From Ehretia macrophylla (Eukaryota; Streptophyta; Magnoliopsida; Boraginales; Ehretiaceae): DNA of 64,000 bases. The stretch lies in NCBI GenBank assembly GCA_037974665.1, contig CM075768.1:64879816-64943815 (forward strand). Reading direction: 5' to 3'. Shown here in pieces: positions 35,201-46,753 of the stretch; the stretch's first letter is position 1; each line of letters begins with the position of its first letter. The translations under genes and the position numbers were made by a program. The notes under the pieces are model-generated. The model worked only from the letters and a program-made list of their open reading frames with translations, was not told the DNA's origin and made no database searches.

Positions 35201-35749
35201 ACTTCAATGCATGTTGTAATGTCCAAAGGAAAAGAGCTAGAATGGCATGATAGTTTATTTTATGCAGTAGCTTAGTATGGTTTAATTTTCAAGTTTGAGT
35301 GTACTTGTCAAAAATGAAAAGAGATAGGTTAGCTTTTAAATTGGAAATATATGTATACTTGCTGAGTTTAATTGTTGAGAACCGAGGCTCGGATGGCCTT
35401 GAGGAAGTTTTGTATGGTTGGACACGGTGGTGGTCCATTTATATGCTATTACAGGTTTTACATTTCGCCTAGAAACAGGGGAGACTCCGTCCGTTTTCCC
35501 TGAAAATTTTGCCCGGGTTTGGATTTGGGTTGTGATTAGATCGATTGATAGAACTCCCGGTCTCGAGAGGGATCGGGGTGTTACAGCACGTAAGTCGAAG
35601 ATTAGGGCACATAATTCTAGGTTAAGGCACGTATAACGAGGCATGCACAAAAACCAAGACAGGGCATGTAATCCAAGGTCGGTCATATAATTTTACGTCC
35701 AAGGCGAGCAAATTGAGGTAGGACATGTTATTCGGGGTCGGGCCTCACA
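29286..35749 (-). mobile_element. Solo LTR (long Ty3/gypsy-like family) carrying a nested LTR
   Basis: It begins TGTCACGTCCCAACCCGG and ends GGGTCGGGCCTCACA; the TG...CA ends are imperfect inverted repeats of each other. It is flanked by TAACT on both sides (29281-29285 and 35750-35754), and removing it together with one TAACT restores the 677-bp unit register. Without the nested insertion it is ~3.9 kb, close to the 3877-bp copy at 54591. A 72-bp tandem duplication lies at ~30160-30293. The family-typical GAGTT...ACTCACCC block lies near 30000. No internal retrotransposon region, so a solo LTR, apparently whole; probably of the chromovirus (Tekay/Del-like) group, judged only from LTR length and ends. 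Confidence 0.88.
33025..35585 (+). mobile_element. Nested solo LTR of a different Ty3/gypsy-like family
   Basis: It begins TGATACCCCGAACCTGG and ends GGATCGGGGTGTTACA, the paired CCCCG/CGGGG ends common in plant Ty3/gypsy LTRs. 2561 bp long, flanked by GCACGTA on both sides (33018-33024 and 35586-35592). It carries CTCACTGAGTATACGTG...ACTCACTCC near 34937-34967, typical of the 3' part of such LTRs. It sits in the short-repeat zone of the host LTR and is therefore younger than it. No coding region; looks like a whole solo LTR. Confidence 0.82.
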
Positions 35750-35945
35750 TAACTCCTTACGGATCAAAAGTTATGAGCACCGGAGCAACGAAGAGCTGGT
35801 CACAAGCCCTACGCCCTCGGTTTGCGGGCCCAGCCTCTACGTGAAGTGAAGTAGTCTTGCCCAAGGTGCCGTGGGATTCGATAATAGAAATGTGGTGGAT
35901 AAAGTATCTTGGCAACCCTAACCGGAGCAAAAAAAATTGAAAAGG

Positions 35946-36064
35946 GGGGTGCAACACGAGGACTTCCCAGGGGGTCATCCATCCTAGTACTACTCTCGCC
36001 CAAGCATGCTTAACTTCGGAGTTCTGATGGGATCCGGTGCATTTGTTCTGGTATGATTGCACCC
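35946..36064 (-). rRNA. 5S rRNA gene copy
   Basis: Five changes: nt 7, 18, 21, 58 and 87. Its unit contains the solo LTR insertion in the upstream-neighbour spacer; the register is kept. Confidence 0.94.
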
Positions 36065-36621
36065 GTCATGTTGAGGGCACAATTCCTTTATGTGTTAACT
36101 GTTCACAGTCCGAGCCTAGCGAGATGGCCCATTCAGAAGGCCTAATGGGTTTAACAACAACCCATCCGCTTCAACAACACAACATCCTCGCAAGACGTGA
36201 TATCGACGCGTTGTAGGGCCCACTAATGTCCCGTGAGTAAGTTGTCATCCTTTTAATAGCTCACGACTTACGATCCGGGACAGAAAAATAGAGCAAAAAA
36301 AGAAAAGTGACCCGAAACTGATGAAAATGTTCGATTTTGGGCTCCAAAAAAGGGCATAGCGAGCAAGCTGGCTACCCCGTCGTAGAGCTCTCATAGAGCT
36401 TTGCAACGGTATGTTGTGCGCTGCGTAACTCCTTACGGATCAGAAGTTATGGGCACCGGAGCGAAGGAGACCTAGTCACAAGCCATACGCCCTCGGTTTG
36501 TTGGCCCAGCCTCCACGTGAAGCGAAGTTGTCTTGCCCAAGGTGCCGTGGTATTCGATAATAGAAATGTGGTGGATAAAGTATCTTGGCAACCCTAACCG
36601 GAGGAAAAAAAATTGAAAAGG

Positions 36622-36740
36622 GTGGTGCAGCACGAGGACTTCCCAGAGGGTCACCCATCCTAGTGCTACTCTCGCCCAAGCACGCTTAACTTCGGAGTTC
36701 TAATGGGATCCGGTGCGTTAGTGCGGGTATGATCGCACAC
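36622..36740 (-). rRNA. 5S rRNA gene copy
   Basis: Eight changes: nt 2, 16, 24, 39, 76, 94, 111 and 118. A box and IE intact. Confidence 0.92.
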
Positions 36741-37296
36741 GTCATGTTGTTCGCACAATTCCTTTATGTGTTAACGGTTCACAGTCCCAGCCTAGAGAGA
36801 TGGCCTACTTAGAAGCCCCAAGGGGTTAACGACAACCCATCCGCTTCCACAACCAGCATCCTCGCAAGACGAGATATCGACGCGTTGTAGGGTCCTCTAA
36901 TATCCTGCGAGTAAGGTTGTCGTCCTATTAACCGCTCATGACGTACGATCCGGGAGGGAAAAACAGATCTAAATTAGAAAAGTGTCCCGAAACTGATAAA
37001 AACATTCAATTTTGGGATTGAAAAAGGGCACATCGAGCAAGCAAGCAGCCCTCGTAGTAGAGCTCTCGGAGAGCTTTCCAACGGTATGCTGTGCTCCGCG
37101 TAACTCCTTACGGATCAAAGGTTATGGGCACCGGAGCGACGGAGGGCTGGTCACAAGCCCTACGCCCTCAATTTGCGGGCCCAGCCACCACGTGAAGTGA
37201 AGTTGTCTTGCCCAAGGCACCGTGGGATTCGATAATAGAAATGTGGCCTATAAAGTATCTTGGCAACCCTAACCGGAGGAAAAAAAATTGAAAAGG

Positions 37297-37415
37297 GGGG
37301 TGCAACACGAGGACTTCGCAAGGGGTCACCCATCCTAGTACTAGTCTCGCCCAAGCATGCTTAACTTCGGAGTTCTGATGGGATCTGGTGCATTAGTGCT
37401 GGTATGATCGCACCC
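37297..37415 (-). rRNA. 5S rRNA gene copy
   Basis: Five changes: nt 30, 58, 72 (G72C), 95 and 98. Confidence 0.94.
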
Positions 37416-37973
37416 ATCATGTTGAGGGCACAATTGCTTTATGTGTTAACGTTTCACAGTCCCAGCCTAGAGAGATGGCCCATTCAGAAGACCTAATGGG
37501 CTTAACAACAACCCATCCGCTTCAACAATGTAGCATCCTCGGAAGACGTGATATCGACGCATTGTAGGGCCTTCTAATGTCCCGCGAGTAAGTTTGTCAT
37601 CCTTTTAACAGCTCACGACTTACGATCCGAAACAGAAAAATAGAGGTTAATGAGAAAAGTGGCCCGAAACAGATAAAAACGTTCGATTTTGGGCTCCAAA
37701 AACTGCACAGCGAGCAAGCTAGCTGCCCCCGTCGTAGAGCTCTCGAAGTGCTTTCCAACGGTATGCTGTGTGCCGCGTAACTCCTTTCATATAAAAAGTT
37801 ATGGGCATCGGAGCGTTGGAGACCTGGTCACAAGCCCTACGCCCTCAGTTTGCGGGCCCAACCTCCACGTGTAGCGAAGTTGTCTTGCCCAAGGTTCAAT
37901 GGGATTCGATAATAGAAATGTGTTGGATAAAGTATCTTGGCAACCCTAACCGGAGGAAAAAAAATTGAAAAGT

Positions 37974-38092
37974 GGGGTGCAACACGAGGACTACTTAGGG
38001 GGTCACCCATCCTAGTACTAGTCTCGCCCAAGCACGCTTAACTTCGGAGTTCTGATGGGATCCGGTGCATTAGTACTGGTATGATCGCACCA
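37974..38092 (-). rRNA. 5S rRNA gene copy
   Basis: Six changes: nt 1, 18, 72 (G72C), 97, 98 and 100. Confidence 0.93.
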
Positions 38093-38649
38093 GTCATGTT
38101 GAGGGGACAATTCCTTTATGTGTTAATGGTTCACAGTTCCAGCCTAGAGTGATAGCCCATTCAGAAGGCCCAATGGGCTTAATGACAACCCATTTGCTTT
38201 AACAAACCAGCATCCCCGCAAGACGAGATATCGACGCATTGTAGGGTCCTCTAATGTCCTGCGAGTAAGGTTGTCGTCCTTTTAACAGCTCGCGACGTAC
38301 GATCCGGTACCGAAAAATAGAGCTAAACCAGAAATGTCGCCCAAAACTGATGAAAACGTTCGATTTTGGGCTCCAAAAAGGGCACAACGAGCAAGCTAGC
38401 TGCCCCTGTTGTAGAGCTCTCGAAGAGCATTCCCACGGTATGCTGTGCGCCGTGTAACTCCTTACAGATAAAAATTTATGGGCGCCGGAGCGACGGAGAC
38501 CTGCTCACAAGCCCTACGCCCTCGGTTTGCGGGCCCGCCCTCCACGTGCAGCGAAGTTGTCTTGCCCAAGGTACCGTGGGATTCGATAATAGAAATGTGG
38601 TGGATAAAGTATCTTGGCAACCCTAACAGGAGTAAAAAAAATTAAAAAG

Positions 38650-38768
38650 AGGGTGCAACACGAGGACTTCCCAGGGGGTCATCCATCCTAGTAATACTCT
38701 CGCCCAAGCACGCTTAACTTCAGAGTTCTGATGAGATCCGGTGCATTAGTGCGGGTACGATCGCACCC
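38650..38768 (-). rRNA. 5S rRNA gene copy
   Basis: Seven changes: nt 11, 16, 35, 47, 75, 87 and 119. Confidence 0.92.
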
Positions 38769-39325
38769 GTCATGTTGAGGGCATAATTCCTTTATGTGTT
38801 AACGGTTCACAGACCCAGCCTAGAGAGATGGCCCATTCAGAACGCCCATGGGCTTAACAACAACCCATCCGCTTCAACAACCCAGCATCCTCGCAAGACG
38901 TGATATCGATGGGTTTTAGGGCCCTCTAATGTCCCGCGAGTAAGTTTGTCGTCCTTTTAACAGCTCACGACGTACGATCTGGAATGGAAAAACAGAGCTA
39001 AATTAGAAAAGTGGCACGAAATAGATAAAAAAGTTCGATTTTGGGCTACAAAAAGGGCACAGCGAGCAAGCTAGCTGCCCCGTCGTAGAGCTCTCAAAGA
39101 GCATTTCAATGGTATGTTGTGCGCCGCGTAACTCCTTACAAATAAAATTATATCGGCACCGGAGCGATGGAGACCTGGTCACAAGCCCTACGCCCTCGAT
39201 TTGTGGGCCCAACCTCCACGTGAAGTGAAGTTGTCTTGCCCAAGGTGCAGTGGGATTCGACAATAGAAATGTGGTGGATAAAGTATCTTGGCAACCCTAA
39301 CCGGAGCCAAAAAAAATTGAAAATG

Positions 39326-39444
39326 GGGGTGCAACTCGAGGACTTCCCAGGGGGTCACCCATCCTAGTACTACTCTCGCCCAAACACGCTTAACTTCGAA
39401 GTTCTAATGGGATCAGGTGCATTAGTGCTGGTATGATCGCACCC
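39326..39444 (-). rRNA. 5S rRNA gene copy
   Basis: Five changes: nt 30, 39, 46, 61 and 109; IE and C box intact. Confidence 0.94.
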
Positions 39445-40003
39445 GTCATGTTGATCGCACAATTCCTTTATGTGTTAACGGTTCATATTCCTAGCCTAGA
39501 GAGATGGCCCATTCAGAAGGCCCAATGGGCTTAACGACAACCCATCCGCTTGAACAACCTAGCATCCTCGCAAGACGAGATATCGACGCGTTGTAGGGTC
39601 CTCTAATGTCCTGCGAGTAAGGTTGTCATCCTTTTAACTGCTCACGACGAACGATCCGGGAAGAAAAAACATAGCTAAATCAGAAAAGTGGACCGAAACT
39701 TATGAAAACGTTTAATTTTGGGCTCCAAAAAGGGCACAGCGAGCAAGCAAGCTGCCCCCATCATAGAGCTCTTGGAGAGCTTCCCAACGGTATGTTGTGC
39801 ACTGCGTAACTCCCTACGGATCAAAAGTTATGGGCACCGGTGCGACGGAGAGCTGGTCACAAGCCCTACGGCCTCAGTTTGCAGGCCCAGCCTCCATGTG
39901 AAGCGAAGTTGTCTTGCCCAAGGAGCCGTGGGATTCAATAATAGAAATGTGGTGGATAAACTATCTTGGCAACCCTAACCGGAGGAAAAAAAAATTGAAA
40001 AGG

Positions 40004-40122
40004 GGGGTGCGACACGAGGGCTTCCCATGGGGTCACCCATCCTAGTACAACTCTCGCCCAAGCACGCTTAACTTCGGAGTTCTGATGGGATCCGGGGCAT
40101 TAGTGTTGGCATGATCACACCC
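40004..40122 (-). rRNA. 5S rRNA gene copy
   Basis: Eight changes: nt 6, 13, 17, 27, 74, 95, 103 and 112. Confidence 0.91.
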
Positions 40123-40680
40123 ATCACGTTGAGGGCACATTTCCTTTATGTATTAACGGTTCACAGTCCCAGCTTAAAGGGATGGCCCATTCAGAAGGCC
40201 CAATGGGCTTAACGACAACCCATCCGCTTCAACAATGCAGCATCCTCCCAAGACGGGATATCAACGCATTGTAGGGCCCACTAATGTCCCGCGAGTAAGG
40301 TTGTCGTACTTTTAACAGCTCACAACTTACGATCCGGAACGAAAAAATAGGGCTAAACTAGAAAAGTGGCCCGAAATAGATAAAAACGTTCGATTTTAGG
40401 GTCCAAAAAGGGCGCAACGAGCAAGCTAGCTGCCCCCGTCGTAGAGCTCTCGAAGTGCTTTCCAACGGTATGTTGTGCGCTGCGTAACTCCTTACATATA
40501 AAAAGTTATGGACACCGGAGCGACAGAGACCTGGTCACAAGCCCTACGCCCTCGGTTTGCGGGCCCAGCCTCCACGTGAAGCGAAATTGTCTTGCCCAAG
40601 GTGCCGTGGGATTCGATAATAGAAATGTGGTGGATAAAGTATCTTGGCAACCCTAACCGGAGGAAAAAAAATTGAAAAGT

Positions 40681-40799
40681 GGGGTGCAACACGAGGACTT
40701 CCCAAGGGGTCACCCATCCTAGTAATACTCACGCCTAAGCATGCTTAACTTCGGATTTCTGATGGGATCCTGTGCATTAGCGCTGGTATGATCGCACCC
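40681..40799 (-). rRNA. 5S rRNA gene copy
   Basis: Eight changes: nt 19, 29, 44, 58, 64, 69, 75 and 95, in all three boxes. Confidence 0.91.
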
Positions 40800-41340
40800 T
40801 TCATGTTGAGGGAACAATTCCTTTATGTGTAAACGGTTCACAATTCCAACCTAGAGAGATAGCCCATTCAGAAGGCCCAATGGGCTTAACGACAACCTAT
40901 CTGCATCAACAACCTAGCATCCTCGCAAGACGAGATATCGACGCGTTGTAGGGTCCTCTAATGTCCTACGAGTAAGGTTGTCATCCTTTTAACAACTCGC
41001 GGCGTACGATCCGGGACGGAAAAACAGAGCTAAATTAAAAAATTGGCCCGAAACTGATGAAAATGTTCGATTTTGGGCTCCAAAAACGACACAGCAAGCA
41101 AGCTAGCTTCCCCCGTCGTAGAGCTCTCGGAGAGCTTTCCAACGGTATGATGTGCACAACGTAACTCCTTACGGATCAAAAGTTATGGGCCCCGGAGCGA
41201 CGAAGAGCTGGTCACAAGCCCTACGCCCTCTGTTTGCGGGCCCATCCTCCACGTGAAGCGAAGTTTTCTTGCCCAAGGTGCCGTGGAATTTGATAATAGA
41301 AATGTTGTGGATAAAGTATCTTGGCAACCCTAACCAGAGG

Positions 41341-41348
41341 AAAAAAAA
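41341..41348 (-). terminator. Pol III T-run terminator of the consensus copy
   Basis: Eight T on the - strand, 10 bp past the 3' end of the gene at 41358-41476, preceded by a nearer TTTT. Typical for the array. Confidence 0.85.
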
Positions 41349-41357
41349 TTGAAAAGG

Positions 41358-41476
41358 GGGGTGCAACACGAGGACTTCCCAGGGGGTCACCCATCCTAGT
41401 ACTACTCTCGCCCAAGCACGCTTAACTTCGGAGTTCTGATGGGATCCGGTGCATTAGTGCTGGTATGATCGCACCC
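41358..41476 (-). rRNA. 5S rRNA gene, exact window consensus
   Basis: No differences from the majority base at any of the 119 positions; used here as the reference. The internal promoter reads AGTTAAGCGTGCTTGG (A box), CGAGAG (IE) and the C box from AGGATGGGTGACC. The T run downstream is intact. Base -1 is T instead of the preferred C, so upstream context rather than gene sequence may limit it. The strongest candidate in the window for a transcribable 5S rRNA (large ribosomal subunit, Pol III). Confidence 0.98.
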
Positions 41477-41506
41477 ATCATGTTGAGGGCACAATTCCTT
41501 TATGTG
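41477..41506 (-). promoter_or_regulatory. 5S upstream region, class 1 (ACATAAA)
   Basis: TATA-like ACATAAA at -29 to -23 relative to the consensus copy, then GGAATTGTGCC. The GC step near -13 agrees with plant 5S upstream elements; -1 is T here. Confidence 0.65.
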
Positions 41507-42033
41507 TTAACGGTTCACAGTTCTAGCCTAAAGAGATAGCCCATTAAGAAGGCCCAATGGGCTTAACGACAACCCATCTGCTTCAACAACCCAGCATTCT
41601 TACAAGACGAGATATTGACGCGTTGTAGGGTCCTCTAATGTCCAGCGTGTAAGGTTGTCGTCCTTTTAACAACTCGCGGCGTACGATCCGGGACGGAAAA
41701 ACAGAGCCAAATTAAAAAATTGGCCCGAAACTGATGAAAATGTTCGATTTTGGGCTCCAAAAATGACACAGCAAACAAGCTAGCTTCCCTCGTCGTAGAG
41801 CAGTCGGAGAGCTTTCCAACGGTATGATGTGCGCCGCGTAACTCCTTACGGATAAAAGTTATGGGCCCCGGAGCGACGAAGAGCTGGTCACAAGCCCTAC
41901 GCCCTCAGTTTGCGGGCCCAGCCTCCACGTGAAGCGAAGTTGTCTTGTCCAAGTTGCCGTGGGATTCGATAATCGAAATATTGTGTATAAAGTATCTTGG
42001 CAACCCTAACCGGAGGAAAAAAAATTGAAAAGG

Positions 42034-42152
42034 GGGGTGCAACACGAGGTCTTCCCAGGGGGTCACCCATCCTAGTACTACTCTCGCCCAGGCATGCTTA
42101 ACTTCGGTGTTCTGATGGGATCTGGTGCATTAGTGCTGGTATGATCGCACCC
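42034..42152 (-). rRNA. 5S rRNA gene copy
   Basis: Five changes: nt 30, 45, 58, 62 and 103. Two in the A box. Confidence 0.94.
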
Positions 42153-42710
42153 ATAATGTTGAGGGCACAATTCCTTTATATGTTATCGGTTCACAGTTCT
42201 TGCCTAAAGAGATAGCCCATTAAGAAGGCCCAATGGGCTTAAAGACAACCCATCTGCTTCAACGATCCAGAATTCTTACAAGACGAGATATCGACGCGTT
42301 GTAGGGTCCTCTAATGTCCTGCGAGTAAGGTTGTCATCCGTTTAATAGCTAGCGACGTACGATCCGGGAAGGAAAAACAGAGCTAAACTAGAAAATTGGC
42401 CCGAAACTGATGAAAATGTTCAATTTTTGGCTCCAAAAAGGGAAAAGCGAGCAACCTAGCTGCCCTCGTCGTAGAGCTCTCGGAGAGATTTCCAACGGTA
42501 TGCTGTGCGCCGCGTAACTCCTTACGGATCAAAAGTTATGGGCACCGGAGCGACGAAGAACTGGTTACAAGTCCCACGCCCTCGGTGTGCGGGCCCAGCC
42601 TCCCCGTGAAGCGAAGTTGTCTTGCCAAGGTGCCGTGGTATTCGATAATAGAAATGTGGCCTATAAAGTATCTTGGCAACCCTAACCGGAGTAAAAAAAA
42701 ATTTAAAAGG

Positions 42711-42829
42711 CGGGTGCAACACGAGGACTTCCTATGGGGTCACCCATACTAGTACTACTCTCGCCCAAGCATGTTTAACTTCGGAGTTCTGATGCGATCC
42801 GGTGCATTAGTTCTGGTATGATCGCACCC
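42711..42829 (-). rRNA. 5S rRNA gene copy
   Basis: Eight changes: nt 18, 35, 56, 58, 82, 95, 97 and 119. A box and C box affected. Confidence 0.91.
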
Positions 42830-43258
42830 ATCATGTTGAGGGCACAATTCCTTTATGTGTTAACGGTTCACAGTCCCAGCCTTGAGAGATGGCCCATTTA
42901 GAAGGCCCAATGGGCTTAACGACAACCCATCCGCTTAACAGCTCACGACGTACGATCCGGAATGAAAAAACATAGGTAAAATAGAAAAGTGGCCCGAAAC
43001 AGAGAAAAACGTTCAGTTTTGGGCTCCAAAAACTCGTAGAGCTCTCGAAGAGCATTCCAACGGTATGCTGTACGCCGCATAACACCTTACAGTTAAAACT
43101 TTATGGGCACCGGAGCGACGGAGACCTGGTCACAAGCCCTACGCCCTCGGTTTGCGGGCCCAGCCTCCAAGTGAAGCGAAGTTGTCTTGCCCAAGGTGCC
43201 GTGGGATTCGATAATAGAATTGTGGTGGATAAAGTATCTTGGCAACCCTAACCGAAGG

Positions 43259-43370
43259 AACACGAGTACTTCCCAGGGGGTCACCCATCCTAGTACTACT
43301 CTCGCCCAAGCACGCTTAACTTCGGAGTTCTGATGGGATCCGGTGCATTTGTGCTCGTATGATCGCACTC
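43259..43370 (-). pseudogene. 5S gene lacking its 3' end and terminator
   Basis: 112 nt remain (nt 1 to about 112). The last ~7 nt plus the TTTT/T-run terminator are deleted, with GGAA at the joint. The control boxes are intact; substitutions at nt 2, 15, 21 and 104. Any transcript would lack the 3' strand of helix I and would have no normal stop. Confidence 0.92.
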
Positions 43371-43927
43371 GTCGTGTTGATGGCACAATTCCTTTATGTG
43401 TTAACGGTTCATAGTCCCAACCTAGGGAGATGGCCCATTCAGAAGGCCCAATGGGCTTAACGACAACCCATCCACTTCAACAACCCAGCATCCTCGCAAC
43501 ACAAGACATTGACGTGTTGTAGGGCCCTCTAATGTCCCGCGAGTAAGGTTGTCGTCCTTTTAACAGCTCACGACGTACGATCCGGGATGAAAAATCTGCG
43601 CTAAATCAGAAAAGTGGCCCGGAACTCATGAAAACGTTCGATTTTGGGCTCCAAAAAGGGTACAGCGAGTAAGCTAGCTGCCCCCATCGCAGAGCGCTCG
43701 AAGATCTTTCCAACGGTATGCTGTGCGGTGCGGGACTCTGTGCAGAGAAAACGTTATGGGCACCAAAGCGTTAGAGACCTAGTCACAAGCCCTACGCCCC
43801 CGATTTGCGGGCCCACCCCCCACGTGAATCAAAGTTGTCTTGCCCAAGGTGTCGTGGGATTCGATAATAGAAATGTGGTGGACAAAGTATCTTGGCAACC
43901 ATAAAAGAGGAAAAAAAATTGAAAAGG

Positions 43928-44046
43928 GGGATGCAACACGAGGACTTCCCAGGGGGTCATACATCCTAGTACTAGTCTTGCCCAAGCACGCTAAACTTTG
44001 GAGTTCTGATGGGATCCCGTGCATTAGTACTGGTAAGATCGCACCC
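43928..44046 (-). rRNA. 5S rRNA gene copy, diverged
   Basis: Ten changes: nt 11, 18, 29, 48, 54, 68, 72 (G72C), 86, 87 and 116. Confidence 0.9.
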
Positions 44047-44605
44047 GTCATGTTGATGGCACAATTTCTTTATGTGTTAACGGTTCACAGTCCCAGCCAA
44101 GAGAGATGGCCCATTCAGAAGGCCCAATGGGCTTAACGATATCCCATCCACTTCAACAACCCAGCATCCTCGCAAGACAAGATATCGACACGTTGTAGCG
44201 CCCTCTAATTTCCCGCGAGTAAGGTTGTCGTCCTTTTAACAACTCACGACGTACGATCCGGGACGGAAAAACAAAGCAAAAATCAAAAAAGTGGCCCGAA
44301 ACTGATGAAAATATTCGACTTTGGGCTCCAAAAAGGGCACAGCAAGCATGCTAGCTGCCCCCGTCGTAGAGCTCTCGAAGAGCTTTCCAACGGTATGCTG
44401 TGCGCCGCGTAACTCCTTACAGATCAAAAGTTATGGGCACCAGAGCGACGGAGACCTGGTCACAAGCCCTACGCCCTCGGTTTGCTGGCCCAGCCTCCAC
44501 GTGAAACGAAGTTGTCTTGCCCAAGGTTCCATACGATTCGATAATAGCAACGTGGTGGATAAAGTATCTTGGCAACCCTAACCGGAGCAAAAAAAATTGA
44601 AAAGG

Positions 44606-44724
44606 AGGGTGCAACACGTGGACTTCACAGGGGGTCACCCATCCTTGTACTACTCTCGCCCAAGCACGCTTAACTTCGGAGTTCTGATGGGATCCGGTGC
44701 AATAGTGCTGGTATGACTACAGCA
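44606..44724 (-). rRNA. 5S rRNA gene copy with altered 5' end
   Basis: Ten changes, five of them within nt 1-8 (1, 3, 6, 7, 8), plus 23, 79, 98, 106 and 119. The control boxes are unchanged, but helix I would be disrupted. Confidence 0.9.
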
Positions 44725-45281
44725 GTCATGTTGATCGTACAATTCCTTTATGTCTTAACGGTTCACAGTCCCAGCGTAGAGAGATGGCCCATTTAGAAGG
44801 CCCAATGGGCTTAACGACAACCCATTCGCTTCAATAACCCAGCATCCTCGCAAGACGAGATATCGACACGTTGTAGGGCCTCTAATGTCCCGCGAGTTAG
44901 GTTGTCATCCTTTTAACAGCTCACGACGTACGATACGGGACGGAATAACAGAGCAAAATTAGAAAAGTGGCCCAAAACGGATGAAAACGTTCAATTTTGG
45001 GATCCAAAAAGGGCCGAGCAAGCATGCTAACTATCCCCGTCGGAGAGCTCTCGGAGAGTTTTCCAACGGTATGTTGTCCGCCGCGTAACTCCTTATGGAT
45101 CAAAAGTTATGGGCACCAGAGTGAAGGAGACCTGGTCACAAGCCCTACGCCCTCGGTTTACTGGCCCATCTTCCACGTGAAGCGAAGTTGTCTTCCCCAA
45201 GGTGCCGTGGGATTCAATAATAGAAATGTGGTGGATAAAGTATCTTGCCAACCTTAACAGGAGGAAAAAAAATTGAAAAGG

Positions 45282-45400
45282 GGGGTGCAACACGAGGACT
45301 TCCCGGGGGGTCACCCATCCTAGTACTACTCTCGCCCTAGCACGCTTAACTTCGGAGTTTTGATGGGATCCGGTGCATTAGTGTTGGTATGATCGCACCC
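45282..45400 (-). rRNA. 5S rRNA gene copy
   Basis: Four changes: nt 17, 41, 63 and 96. Confidence 0.95.
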
Positions 45401-45957
45401 ATCATGTTGAGGGCACAATTCCTTTATATGTTAACGGTTCACAGTCCCAGCCGAGAGAGATGGACCATTCAAAAGGCCCAATGGGCTTAACGACAGCTCT
45501 TCTGCTTCAACAACCCAGCATCCTCGCAAGACGAGATATCGACGCGTTGTAGGGTCCTCTAATGTCCGCGAGTAAGGTTGTCGTCCTTTCAACAGCTCAC
45601 GTCGTCCGATCCGGGACGGAAAAATAGATCTAAATTAGAAAAGTGGCTTGAAACTGATGAAAACGTTCAATTTTGGGCTCCAAAAAGGGCACATCGGGCA
45701 AGCTGACTACCCCCATCGTAGAGCTCTCGGAAAGCTTTCCAACGGTATGCTGTGCGCTGCGTAACTCCTTGCGGATCAAACGTTATGGGCACCGGAGCGA
45801 CGGAGACCTGGTCACAAGCCCTACGCCCTCGGTTTGCGGGCCTAGTCTCCACGTGAAGCGAAGTTGTCTTGCCCAAGGTGCCATGGGATTCGATAATAGA
45901 AATGTGGTGGATAAAGTATCTTGGCAACCCTAACCAGAGGAAAAAAAATTAAAAAGG

Positions 45958-46076
45958 GGGGTGCAACACAAGGACTTCCCAAGGGGTCACCCATCTTAGT
46001 ACTACTCTCGCCCAAGCACGTTTAACTTCGGAGTTCTGATGGGATCCGTTGCATTATTGTTGGTATGATCGCACCC
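45958..46076 (-). rRNA. 5S rRNA gene copy
   Basis: Seven changes: nt 17, 20, 28, 56, 81, 95 and 107. Confidence 0.92.
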
Positions 46077-46634
46077 ATCAAGTTGAGGGCACAATTTCTT
46101 TATGTGTTAATGGTTCATAGTCCCAGCCTAGAGAGATGGACCATTCAGAAGGCCCAATGGGCTTAACAGCAACCCATCGGATTCAACAACGCAGCATCCT
46201 CGCAAGACGTGATATCGAAGCGTTGTAGGACCCTCTAATTTCCCGCGAGTAAGTTTGTCGTCCTCTTAACAGCTCACGACGTACAATCCGGAATGAAAAA
46301 ACAGAGCCAAATTAGAAAAGTGGCCCGAAACAGATAAAAATGTTCGATTTTGGGCTCCAAAAAGGGCACAGCGAGCAAGCTAGCTACCCCCATCGTAGAG
46401 CTCTCGAAGAACTTTCCAACAGTATGCTGTGCGCCGCGTAACATTTTACAGATAAAAAGTTATGGGCACCGGAGCGACGGAGACCTGGCCACAAGCCCTA
46501 CGCCCTCGATTTGTGGGCCCAGCCTCTACGTGAAGCGAAGTTGTCTTGCCCAAGGTGCCATGGGATTCGGTAATAGAAATGTGGTGGATAAAGTATCTTG
46601 GCAACCATAACCAGAGGAAAAGAAATTGAAAAGG

Positions 46635-46753
46635 GGGGTGCAACACGAGGACTTCCCTGGGGGTCACCTATCCTAGTGGTAGTCTCGCCCAGGCATGCTT
46701 AACTTCGGAGTTCTGATGGGATCCGGCGCATTAGTACTGGTATGATCGCACCC
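46635..46753 (-). rRNA. 5S rRNA gene copy, diverged
   Basis: Nine changes: nt 18, 27, 58, 62, 72 (G72C), 75, 76, 85 and 96. Confidence 0.91.

Noticed and set aside
29286-35749. Cassandra-type element (TRIM whose LTRs carry a 5S gene)
   Set aside because: The 5S sequences belong to the surrounding tandem array. No 5S-like promoter is seen within the LTRs, which are ~3.9 kb, far longer than Cassandra LTRs.
40492-40713. Recurring 73-residue open frame starting inside the 5S gene (MTPWEVLVLHPPFQ... type)
   Set aside because: Its first part is the 5S gene's own 3' half and the Pol III terminator (the FQFFF stretch). It is a shadow of rDNA, not a coding gene.
45673-45933. Recurring 86-residue open frame (MGSKKGTASKLAAP... 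type) antisense to the 5S genes in many units
   Set aside because: It lies wholly in the spacer, usually has TTG and not ATG at its start, is broken in many units, and its persistence follows from the array's repetition. No known domain and no protein-like constraint visible.
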